From the NCBI RefSeq assembly GCF_014203395.1, contig NZ_JACHIW010000002.1, forward strand, positions 1,116,001 to 1,180,000: DNA of 64,000 nt, written 5' to 3'. Both the position numbers and the translations under genes were made by a program. Positions 24,121-31,465 of the stretch are shown one piece after another. The first letter of the stretch is position 1; every line of letters starts with the position of its first letter. Source of the DNA: Saccharopolyspora phatthalungensis. Lineage in GTDB: Bacteria > Actinomycetota > Actinomycetes > Mycobacteriales > Pseudonocardiaceae. The notes beneath the pieces are model-generated. The model was not told the origin of the DNA. It did not search any database and saw only the letters and a list, made by a program, of their open reading frames with translations.

Positions 24121-26394
24121 ATGACTGACATGACTGAGCGGCCGTGTCCGCCGAGCAACTCGCACTCCTTCGCCGGGACGGTGGGGCGCACCATCGCCGA
24201 GTCCACACCCGCGTGGCCGGCCCCGATCCGCCCGCCGGCCGGCGCGCCGAACGTCGTCGTGATCGTTCTCGATGACGTCGGGTTCGCGCAGCTGGGATGT
24301 TTCGGGGCGCGGATCCGCACGCCGCACATGGACTCGTTAGCGGACTCGGGGCTGCGCTACACGAACTTCCATGCGACATCGCTGTGTTCGACAACGCGTG
24401 CCTGCCTGCTCACCGGGCGCAACCACCACTCGGTGGGCATGGGTTTCCTCGCGGATTTCGACACCGGCTACCCCAACGCTCGGGGCTCGGTGTCGCCGTC
24501 GGCGGGCACCCTGGCCGAGATGCTCGGCGCGCGCGGGTACGGGACCCACGCGCTGGGCAAGTGGCATCTGGCCGGGCCCGCGCAGATGAGTCCTTCGGGG
24601 CCGTTCCATCAATGGCCCACCGGCCGCGGTTTCGACCGCTGGTATGGATTCCTGTGGGGCGAGGACGACCAGTGGGCACCCGAACTCTGGTACGACCAGC
24701 ACCGCGTGGATCCGCCGGCCGGGGACGGCTATCACCTCAGCGAAGATCTCGTCGACCGGGCCAAGGAGTTCATCGGCGACCACGTCACGGCCGATCCCAG
24801 CCGTCCCTTTTTCACCTACCTGGCCTTCGGCGCGTGCCACGCCCCGCACCAGGCGCCCCGGGAGTTCATTGAGCGTTATCGCGGAGTGTTCGACGAGGGC
24901 TGGGACGTCGAACGCGTCCGGGTGCTCGACGAGCAGATCCGTCTCGGCGTCGTCCCGCCGGAAACGAGGCTGGCACCGCGCAACCCAGGGGTACCGGCCT
25001 GGGACAGCCTTACCCCGCAGGAGCGCAAGCTCTGCGCGCGGATGCAGGAGACCTTCGCCGGATTCATGGAACACACCGATGCCCAAATCGGACGGCTGCT
25101 GGACTTCCTGCGGCAGCAAGCGCTTCTCGACGACACCGTCGTCATGCTGCTCTCCGACAACGGCGCCAGCGGCGAGGGCGGCCGACACGGATCACTCAAC
25201 GAGTACCGGTATTTCCTTGGGCTACCCGACGATTTCCAGGACAACATCGACGCGATGGACGAGCTCGGCGGCCCCTGGACGCACAACCACTACCCGGCGG
25301 GATGGGCACAGGCCGGCAACACCCCGTTCAAGTACTACAAGTCCTACACCTTCGCCGGCGGTATCCGGACCCCGCTCATCGTCAAGCCCGCGGCCGGCAG
25401 TCGCGTCCAACCCGGCGTCCGCGACCAGTTCCACCACGTCATCGATCTGGCCCCGACCATCCTCGATCTCGCTGGCGTGTCCGCGCCCGAGACCTACCGT
25501 GGCATTGCACAGCAACCGCTGCACGGCGTGTCCATGCGCTATACCTTCCACGACGCCGACGCACCGACCACGCGGGACCGGCAGTACTTCGAAACCGCCG
25601 GCCAGCGCGGACTCTGGCGTGATGGCTGGAAAATCATTACCCATCACCAGCCGGGCGAGCCCTTCGAGCACGACCAGTGGGAGCTCTACCAGGTCGACGA
25701 GGACCGCTCCGAAACCCAGGACCGAGCCGGCGAATACCCCGAACTCGTCGAGGACATGGTCGCGGCCTGGTGGCGTGAGGCCGAGCGCTACGACGTCCTG
25801 CCACTTGACGACCGCAAGAGAGAACGCGCCGAGGCCGTCGACCCCGCCGCGTCGGTCCGGACGCGCTACGAATTCCTCCCGGGCACCCGAGCCCTCAACC
25901 GAGTACTCGGCCCCGACTTCGCCGGACGATCGTTCACCATCACCGCGGACGTCCATCGCCCCGACAAGGACGCCGACGGGGTCCTGCTCGCCCACGGACG
26001 ACGAGCCGCCGGCTTCTCGCTGTTCGTGGTCGACAATCAGCTGTGGTTCGACTACAACCTGGCCGGCCGACACGTCGTGCTCACCAGCGACTTCCCAGTC
26101 CCGACCGGCGACACCCGCCTCGCCGTCCGCCTCGACCGCAACGGCCTCGGCGCCGAGGCCACCCTCTACATCGACGACACCGCGTCCGCGAACTGCCACC
26201 TCGACCGCACCCTGCCCGGCGGCTTCGGCTGCCTGTCCACCCAAGCCGGACACAATAGCCCCTCGCCCGTCAGCGACCGGTACCAAAGCCCGTTCCGCTT
26301 CGCCGGAACCCTGCGAAAGGTCGTCGTCGACCTCGACAACGACCAACAGGACACCGCCGAGGAGGTCTGGCAAGCAGCCCTCGCCCAGGACTGA
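24121..26394 (+). CDS. Arylsulfatase (type I sulfatase) with C-terminal lectin-like domain
   Basis: 757 residues from the ATG at 24121 (GAGAG 5 bases upstream); an in-frame ATG at 24076 would add 15 residues with no RBS. The sulfatase fold starts at about residue 43 with the metal-binding VLDDVG (Asp51-Asp52). The formylglycine motif is CSTTRA (Cys89), followed by LLTGRN. Later metal and active-site motifs ALGKWHL and LSDNGAS are present. Residues about 590-757 form a beta-rich concanavalin-like domain common in this subfamily. It hydrolyses sulfate esters; no signal peptide is visible, so it may act in the cytosol. The motif has Thr where CxPxR has Pro. It is divergent from and probably controlled by the LacI regulator, which suggests use of a sulfated sugar or polyol. 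Confidence 0.9.
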   Translation: MTDMTERPCPPSNSHSFAGTVGRTIAESTPAWPAPIRPPAGAPNVVVIVLDDVGFAQLGCFGARIRTPHMDSLADSGLRYTNFHATSLCSTTRACLLTGRNHHSVGMGFLADFDTGYPNARGSVSPSAGTLAEMLGARGYGTHALGKWHLAGPAQMSPSGPFHQWPTGRGFDRWYGFLWGEDDQWAPELWYDQHRVDPPAGDGYHLSEDLVDRAKEFIGDHVTADPSRPFFTYLAFGACHAPHQAPREFIERYRGVFDEGWDVERVRVLDEQIRLGVVPPETRLAPRNPGVPAWDSLTPQERKLCARMQETFAGFMEHTDAQIGRLLDFLRQQALLDDTVVMLLSDNGASGEGGRHGSLNEYRYFLGLPDDFQDNIDAMDELGGPWTHNHYPAGWAQAGNTPFKYYKSYTFAGGIRTPLIVKPAAGSRVQPGVRDQFHHVIDLAPTILDLAGVSAPETYRGIAQQPLHGVSMRYTFHDADAPTTRDRQYFETAGQRGLWRDGWKIITHHQPGEPFEHDQWELYQVDEDRSETQDRAGEYPELVEDMVAAWWREAERYDVLPLDDRKRERAEAVDPAASVRTRYEFLPGTRALNRVLGPDFAGRSFTITADVHRPDKDADGVLLAHGRRAAGFSLFVVDNQLWFDYNLAGRHVVLTSDFPVPTGDTRLAVRLDRNGLGAEATLYIDDTASANCHLDRTLPGGFGCLSTQAGHNSPSPVSDRYQSPFRFAGTLRKVVVDLDNDQQDTAEEVWQAALAQD

Positions 26395-26410
26395 GCCACG
26401 GGGCGACTGC

Positions 26411-26442
26411 GGTTTCCGATTTTGCCGAAAATTGGGGAAACC
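26411..26442 (+). terminator. Hairpin after the sulfatase
   Basis: GGTTTCC (26411-26417) pairs with GGAAACC (26436-26442), with an inner ATTTT/AAAAT stem around GCCG. It lies 17 bp past the sulfatase stop. Confidence 0.6.
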
Positions 26443-26545
26443 CCGGCACCAGCGCGCGGCCGCGCCGGCCAGTGGCGGCGCTGGTCCATCGGTCCTAGGG
26501 TTGAAGGCCATCCGCGGGCCAAGTGCCTGTACGGGAGGGGAAACC

Positions 26546-26998
26546 ATGCAGCGAGACGACTGGCCGACACCCGAGCACGGGCTGGTGCTCACGCATTTCC
26601 TGACTGTCCGCGACGTGGGCCGCGCACGCGAGTTCTACGCCGACATCCTCGGCGGTCACGTCGTACTCGAGGAGAACCCTTGCATCGTGAAGGTGGCCAA
26701 TTCCTGGATCATCATGAACCCGGGTGGCGGCCCCACCCCCGACAAGCCCGATGTCGTTCTGCGCGCACCGGAACCGTCCGATCCGGTCTCGGCATTCATC
26801 AACGTGCGGGTGGCCGACATCGCGACCTTCTATGCCGAGGCACGGGACAAGGGGGCCGAGTTCCTCACCGAACCGATCGACCGGAAAGCGGAGATCCGGT
26901 GCTACCTGCGTGACCCGGACGGCTACCTCATCGAGATCGGGCAGGCCACGGGCATGCTCGAAGGAATCTTCGCCGACCCACCGGCGGGCAACGACTAG
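26546..26998 (+). CDS. VOC superfamily (glyoxalase/dioxygenase-like) protein
   Basis: 150 residues, start ATG with GGGAGGGG 5 bases upstream. It has the VOC pattern: LTHFLTVRDVGRAREFYADILGG at the N-terminus and a C-terminal REPDG-like segment (LRDPDGYLIEIGQ) with the metal-ligand Glu. Members include glyoxalase I, fosfomycin-resistance proteins and extradiol dioxygenases; none can be chosen here. It stands alone between a terminator and a repeat-rich spacer. Confidence 0.82.
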   Translation: MQRDDWPTPEHGLVLTHFLTVRDVGRAREFYADILGGHVVLEENPCIVKVANSWIIMNPGGGPTPDKPDVVLRAPEPSDPVSAFINVRVADIATFYAEARDKGAEFLTEPIDRKAEIRCYLRDPDGYLIEIGQATGMLEGIFADPPAGND

Positions 26999-27041
26999 TA
27001 AGTTGGAGGATGCGGAGTCCGCGGCCTGAGGGATTTTCGGC

Positions 27042-27252
27042 GCGTTGACGTGGTTTGCGCGCCTTTCGACGGGGTTGGGGCCGTGGGAGGTTCCGTGTTG
27101 ACTGGTTCCCGGGCGCCTTGACATGATTCGCGCCTTCCGAGCGGGTTGGGGCTGGGGGAGGTTCCGTGTTGACCTGGTTCCCGGGCCGCCTTGGCATGAT
27201 TCGCACGCCTTTTGAGGGGGTTGGGGCTGTGGGAGGTTCCGTGTTGGATGGG
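27042..27252. repeat. Three ~72-bp tandem imperfect repeats
   Basis: Units at 27042-27113, 27114-27185 and 27186-27252 share GGGTTGGGGC, GGAGGTTCCGTGTTG and a TTGACATGATTCGC-like segment. They lie in the 640-bp spacer between the VOC and HNH genes. Each is 70-80% like the next by eye. No credible gene overlaps them. Confidence 0.75.
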
Positions 27253-27387
27253 CCATCCCCGCGATCGGTGGAGTATGGGGGCTGCGTTCCGGAGGTCAAG
27301 CCCGGCCTGACGGCCGCCTCTTCGAGGTTTCAGGCTTGACATCCGGCCCACAGCCCCGGTTCGGCTTTATATCGCGGGGATGGCCCC
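27250..27387. repeat. 138-bp imperfect palindrome (MITE-like)
   Basis: Outer arms GGGCCATCCCCGCGAT (27250-27265) and its perfect complement (27371-27386). Inner arms include GGGGCTG against CAGCCCC and a 13/14 match around GTCAAGCC against GGCTTGAC. Together they can fold into one long hairpin. It follows directly on the 72-bp repeats and precedes the HNH gene. It could be a small non-autonomous element or a strong RNA hairpin. No target-site duplication was recognised. Confidence 0.7.
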
Positions 27388-27637
27388 GGACTGGGCTGAC
27401 ACAACCGGCAGGTTACGTTGCCGGGGCGGCGGATTCCGTCGTGGCTGGGACTGGTGCCGGTCGGCTTAGGGTTGTTTCGTAAGGGTTTTGATCGGTCGCG
27501 GTGAGGGGCACCTTCGGCGTGTGGTGGATGAGTTTTTGTTGTGGGGTGGGGGTTTTCGTGGTTTTGGTGGGGTTTTCACCTGATCAAGCGATGCCGAAAA
27601 CGTGCGAATGGGTGTTCGAATCTGGGAGAATGGAGGC

Positions 27638-29074
27638 ATGGCACCGTTGACGGACACCCGGGACGCGAGCGTGGAGATGATGTCTTCGCCCTCGTCTGTG
27701 GTGTCGTGCTCGGATGCCGAGCTCATCGCCCGGATCCAGCGCTGTGAGCAGGCCATGCGGGTGGCGATGATGGAGCAGTTGCAGATCATCGCCGAGGCCG
27801 ACCGCCGGGGGCTGCACGCCGAACGCGGCGCGAGGTCGATGCAGGTGTGGTTGCGGGAACTGCTCAACATCGACCAGAGAGACGCCACAACCCGGGTGAC
27901 GGTCGCCCACAACGTCGAAGACCGGGCCTCGCTCTACGGCGAGACGATGCCCGCCGAGCTTCCCCAGACCGCCGCCGCCCTGTCGCAAGGCGCGATCAGC
28001 CTCGAACACGCGCGGGTGATCGTGGCGGGCATTCACCGGCTGCCCGAGTACGCCCGCTGTCACCGGGTGAGTGAGGTCGAGGCGACCCTGGCCGGCTACG
28101 CCCGCCAGATGCCGCCGCGTGAACTGGAGACAATCGCCGAACGAATCAGGTATCTACTCGACCAGGACGGCGCCTACCAGGACGAAGCCGACCAGCACGA
28201 GGCTCGGGAACTGCACTACGGGACCGGCCGTGACGGGATGACGGTCATCAAGGCCCGGCTGGACCGCGAGACCGGGGCGAAATTCGTTGCGCTCATCGAG
28301 CCGCTGGCCGCCCCGTGCCCGCAAACCGCCGACGGGGAGAAGGACCCTCGCAGTGCCGGGCAGCGCAATGCCGACGGCTTCGCCGCGTTGCTCGATCTGG
28401 CCACCGACTCCGACGGGATGCCGCGTGCCGGTGGGCAACGGCCGCACCTGACGATCACCATCGACTTCGAAGACCTCAAACGCGGGCTGGGCTTCCCCGA
28501 CGAGCACGGCATGCCCGGCACGCTCAACACCGGGCGTGCCATCACCGCCGAGAACGCCAGGCGCATCGCCTGCGACAGCGAAGTACTGCCCATGGTTCTC
28601 AACGGAGCTGGCCTGCCCCTGGACCTCGGCCGGGCCAGGCGAACCGCACCCGCACACCTGCGCGCCGCGCTACTCCAACGCGACGGTGCCTGTTCCTTTC
28701 CCGGCTGCGACCGGCCACCGGGGACCCCCGACGCCCACCACCTCGTGAGCTGGATCGACGGCGGCCCCACCGAACTCGCCAACATGACAATGCTATGCGG
28801 CCACCACCACCGCACCGTGCACAACCACCGATGGGAAATCCAGATACGCGACGGCAGACCCGTCTTCATCCCACCACCCACCGTGGACATCGACCGAAGA
28901 CCGCGACCAGGCGGCAAGGCACTGCCCGCCCAGCATCGCCAACACCTCCGGGACCTCATCCCCACCCAACGGGACCCGGCGGGCGAAACGCGCCGCTCGC
29001 GTCCCGAAGCGGCGGTCCGACACCACAACAACTCCTCGAAGATCATTTCAGCAGGTGTTGCATCGACCCCTTGA
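27638..29074 (+). CDS. DUF222 / HNH endonuclease (13E12-like family)
   Basis: 478 residues from ATG 27638. The N-terminal DUF222 domain (about residues 20-330) is followed by a C-terminal HNH nuclease: CSFPGCDRP (Cys pair), DAHHLVSWIDGG and NMTMLCGHHHR. These proteins are multi-copy in actinobacteria (13E12 repeat family in mycobacteria) and are thought to be selfish or mobile-associated nucleases; activity is unproven for most. The adjacent 72-bp repeats and palindrome fit a mobile context. It is convergent with the ABC permease gene. The tail past residue 420 is Arg/Pro-rich and low in conservation. Confidence 0.88.
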   Translation: MAPLTDTRDASVEMMSSPSSVVSCSDAELIARIQRCEQAMRVAMMEQLQIIAEADRRGLHAERGARSMQVWLRELLNIDQRDATTRVTVAHNVEDRASLYGETMPAELPQTAAALSQGAISLEHARVIVAGIHRLPEYARCHRVSEVEATLAGYARQMPPRELETIAERIRYLLDQDGAYQDEADQHEARELHYGTGRDGMTVIKARLDRETGAKFVALIEPLAAPCPQTADGEKDPRSAGQRNADGFAALLDLATDSDGMPRAGGQRPHLTITIDFEDLKRGLGFPDEHGMPGTLNTGRAITAENARRIACDSEVLPMVLNGAGLPLDLGRARRTAPAHLRAALLQRDGACSFPGCDRPPGTPDAHHLVSWIDGGPTELANMTMLCGHHHRTVHNHRWEIQIRDGRPVFIPPPTVDIDRRPRPGGKALPAQHRQHLRDLIPTQRDPAGETRRSRPEAAVRHHNNSSKIISAGVASTP

Positions 29075-29113
29075 GGCCAGGCGGGAGAACGGCGTTTCCC
29101 CAACGCAACCCGG

Positions 29114-29935
29114 TCAGCGGGCAAGCCTGCCCAGCAGGGCGGAGGCGATGCAGATCATCGTCACTGCCGCCACGGCCAGTACACCGAAGTCCAGTGACAA
29201 GTCCGCGGGCGTGCCGATCAGCAGGCCCCGCAATGCGTCCACCTCGTAGCTCAGCGGATTGACCAGGTTGACCACCTGCAGCCAGCCCGGCATCAGGTCC
29301 ACCGGGTACAGCGCGTTGGAACCGAAGAACAGCGGCATGGTGATCGCCTGCCCGATGCCCATCAGCCGGTCCCGGGAGAGCACGAGTCCGGCGATGGTGA
29401 TGGAAAGGCAGCAGAAGCACGCCGAGCCCAGCACCACTGCCACGCACACGCCCAGCAGTCGCAGCGGATTCGTCGTCATGGCGACGCCCAGCACCGCGGC
29501 GAGCACCAACACCACAAGTGCCTGCGCGAGGGCGCGTATCCCGGCGGCGAACGCCTTGCCGCTGACCATCGCGACTCGCGGCGTCGGCGTGACGAGCAGT
29601 TTGGCCAGCACTCCCGCGTCGCGCTCCCAGATGATCTGGATGCCGTAGAAAATCGCGACGAACAGCGCCGACTGGGCCAGGATGCCCGGCGCCAGGTAGT
29701 CCAGATACGGCACGTTCCCGGTCGGGATCACCCGCAGCCGGGTGAAAGTCTCGCCGAAAATGAGCAGCCACAGCGCCGGTTGGATCGCCCTGGTGACCAG
29801 CTCCGTGCGGTCGTGCCGCAACTTCTGCAGCTCTACCAGGCACATCGTCGCGATTCGCGACACCACCAGGCCCACCGGGCCGCGCCGCAGCGGCTCAACC
29901 GACACGACGTGCGACGCGTCGTACGGCACGGACAT
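29114..29935 (-). CDS. ABC-2 type transporter permease (DrrB-like)
   Basis: 273 residues with six predicted membrane helices. It has the ABC-2 / daunorubicin-resistance permease pattern: GNVPYLDYLAPGILAQ in the N-terminal half and LFFGSNALYPVDLMP near residue 190. It pairs with the upstream ATPase to export a hydrophobic compound across the membrane. The start at 29935 is chosen for GGGGAGGGG 7 bases upstream, and the gene overlaps the 3' end of the ATPase gene. Confidence 0.88.
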   Translation of the reverse strand: MSVPYDASHVVSVEPLRRGPVGLVVSRIATMCLVELQKLRHDRTELVTRAIQPALWLLIFGETFTRLRVIPTGNVPYLDYLAPGILAQSALFVAIFYGIQIIWERDAGVLAKLLVTPTPRVAMVSGKAFAAGIRALAQALVVLVLAAVLGVAMTTNPLRLLGVCVAVVLGSACFCCLSITIAGLVLSRDRLMGIGQAITMPLFFGSNALYPVDLMPGWLQVVNLVNPLSYEVDALRGLLIGTPADLSLDFGVLAVAAVTMICIASALLGRLAR

Positions 29936-30704
29936 CGCGCAACCCCTCCCCTGTCTCGTCGCCCAGCGCGTCACCGGTCACCGCCCGGAATGCGTCTTCG
30001 AGCGTTGCCTCCGGGCCCACCGCGGCGCAGAGTTCTCGCGGGGTCCCCTCGTTGCGGATTCGGCCGTGGTGCATCAACGCCACGCGGTCGCACTGCCGGG
30101 CGGCCTCCTCCATGTAGTGCGTGGTGACGAGCACTGTCATCCCCGTGGCGGCCCGCACCTCGTCGATGCGTTGCCACACCGCCGCACGCGCGATCGGGTC
30201 AAGCCCGATGGTCGGTTCATCCAGCACCAGCAGGCGCGGCGCGCTGACCAGTGCTTGGGCCAGCTCCAGTCGGCGGATCATGCCGCCGGAGTAGGTGCCC
30301 GCGGTCCGCTCGGCGACGTCGTCGAGTCCGACCGAATGCAACGCCGCCTCCACCGCGGACCGCCGGTGCGCCCGCGGCACGTCGAAGAGCCGCGCGAACA
30401 GCGCAACGTTCTCCCGCCCGGTGAGCGCCGAGTCCGCGGAAAGCTGTTGCGGCACATAGCCGATCAGCCTACGAACGGCGAGCTTGCGCCGGTTCACATC
30501 GACGCCGAACACCTCGATCGCGCCAGCCGGGGCGGTCAGCAGGGTCGCGATCATGCGGATCGTGGTCGTCTTCCCGGCGCCGTTCGGGCCGAGAAGCCCG
30601 AACACTATGCCGGATTCGATGCGCAGGTCGATGCCGTCGACGGCGACCGTGTCCCCGAAGCTGTGCCGCAGTCCCGCACAACGCACCGCCAGCTCTCCAG
30701 TCAT
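29895..30704 (-). CDS. ABC transporter ATPase (DrrA-like)
   Basis: 269 residues. Walker A GPNGAGKTT, signature YSGGM, Walker B LLVLDEPTIGLDP and switch His in TTHYMEEA are all intact. The C-terminal extension is as in DrrA-type drug exporters. Its ATG overlaps the MarR stop (ATGA) with GGGGAGG upstream, so it is translationally coupled to the regulator. Substrate unknown; the PKS product of this window is possible but unsupported. Confidence 0.9.
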   Translation of the reverse strand: MTGELAVRCAGLRHSFGDTVAVDGIDLRIESGIVFGLLGPNGAGKTTTIRMIATLLTAPAGAIEVFGVDVNRRKLAVRRLIGYVPQQLSADSALTGRENVALFARLFDVPRAHRRSAVEAALHSVGLDDVAERTAGTYSGGMIRRLELAQALVSAPRLLVLDEPTIGLDPIARAAVWQRIDEVRAATGMTVLVTTHYMEEAARQCDRVALMHHGRIRNEGTPRELCAAVGPEATLEDAFRAVTGDALGDETGEGLRDVRAVRRVARRVG

Positions 30705-31180
30705 AACGCCTCCCCGTCGCCCGGTTCGAGCGTCTCGTCGGTGGACAAGTTCGCGAGCAGGCTGTGCAGCACCGGCAGCGCGCGCCGCAGTACGTCCAGT
30801 TCCGGCTCCGAGAGTTGGGCGATGCCGCCGCCGACGAGTTCCGAACGCGCCTTGCGCCATAGCTCCAGGCGGTGCTTGGCGGCGCCGGTGAGGTACAGCC
30901 GCGCCGCGCGCCGGTCGTCCGGGTCCGTCTGCCGACTCAACATCCCGTTGTCGAGCAGCTGGTTGACCAGCGTGCTGACCGAGTTGGGCGCCATGTGCAG
31001 TGCCTGGGCCGCCGTGCTCACGCCGATCCCCGGGCGTGCTTCGACGGCGCGCAGCAGCTCGATGTGCGCTCCGCGCAGCCTAGGCCCCGGCACCTGCGGG
31101 CGCAGCTTGCGGCGCACCCGCCGACGCAGCCCGGCCAGCACGGACATCAGCTCGTCGCCGAGCAGCACCGGATCACTCAT
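30701..31180 (-). CDS. MarR family transcriptional regulator
   Basis: 159 residues from ATG 31180. A winged-helix core (LRGAHIELLRAVEARPG, TAAQALHMAPNSVSTLVNQL and the DPDDRR wing) spans about residues 40-115. It is first in an operon with the DrrAB-type exporter, the usual arrangement for a repressor that is relieved by the exported drug. AAGAGG lies 13 bases before the ATG; a GTG two codons upstream has better spacing and could be the true start. Confidence 0.86.
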   Translation of the reverse strand: MSDPVLLGDELMSVLAGLRRRVRRKLRPQVPGPRLRGAHIELLRAVEARPGIGVSTAAQALHMAPNSVSTLVNQLLDNGMLSRQTDPDDRRAARLYLTGAAKHRLELWRKARSELVGGGIAQLSEPELDVLRRALPVLHSLLANLSTDETLEPGDGEAL

Positions 31181-31373
31181 AACCACAACATACCTCTTAT
31201 TACGATTTATTCCTAGTGCGAGCCGAAAGGGTAGAAAATTCACGCATAGCGCGAAGGACCAGGAGCACGATGACGCCCCACGGCCGTGCTCGATCGAAGT
31301 TTGGACTCCGGCGCGCCCGGAAAACTTGCGAGCATGGACCAGCCGGGACGGGAGCGCGCTACGCACCGGGCGC

Positions 31374-31445
31374 GTGTGGCGCCGGGCGCACGGCGCGGAC
31401 GTCGTGGTGTCGGACCTGGCCGATCTCCTGGCCGAGAACCGCTGA
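31374..31445 (+). pseudogene. Remnant of beta-phosphoglucomutase (HAD) 3' end
   Basis: The last ~24 codons before a TGA read VWRRAHGADVVVSDLADLL plus four residues. This is the characteristic C-terminal end of HAD-family beta-phosphoglucomutases, which normally sit directly upstream of GH65 phosphorylases. Nothing further upstream in this frame looks like the HAD core, and no DxD nucleophile motif is present. A deletion appears to have removed nearly all of the gene up to the marR intergenic region. Confidence 0.6.
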
Positions 31446-31465
31446 AACAAGGGGTGGTGGACGCT

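Noticed and set aside
24644..26998. Single plus-strand frame of 784 codons over the sulfatase and VOC genes
   Set aside because: Most of it is an out-of-frame Ser/Thr/Arg/Pro-rich shadow of the sulfatase. Only the part from ATG 26546 is a real gene (VOC protein).
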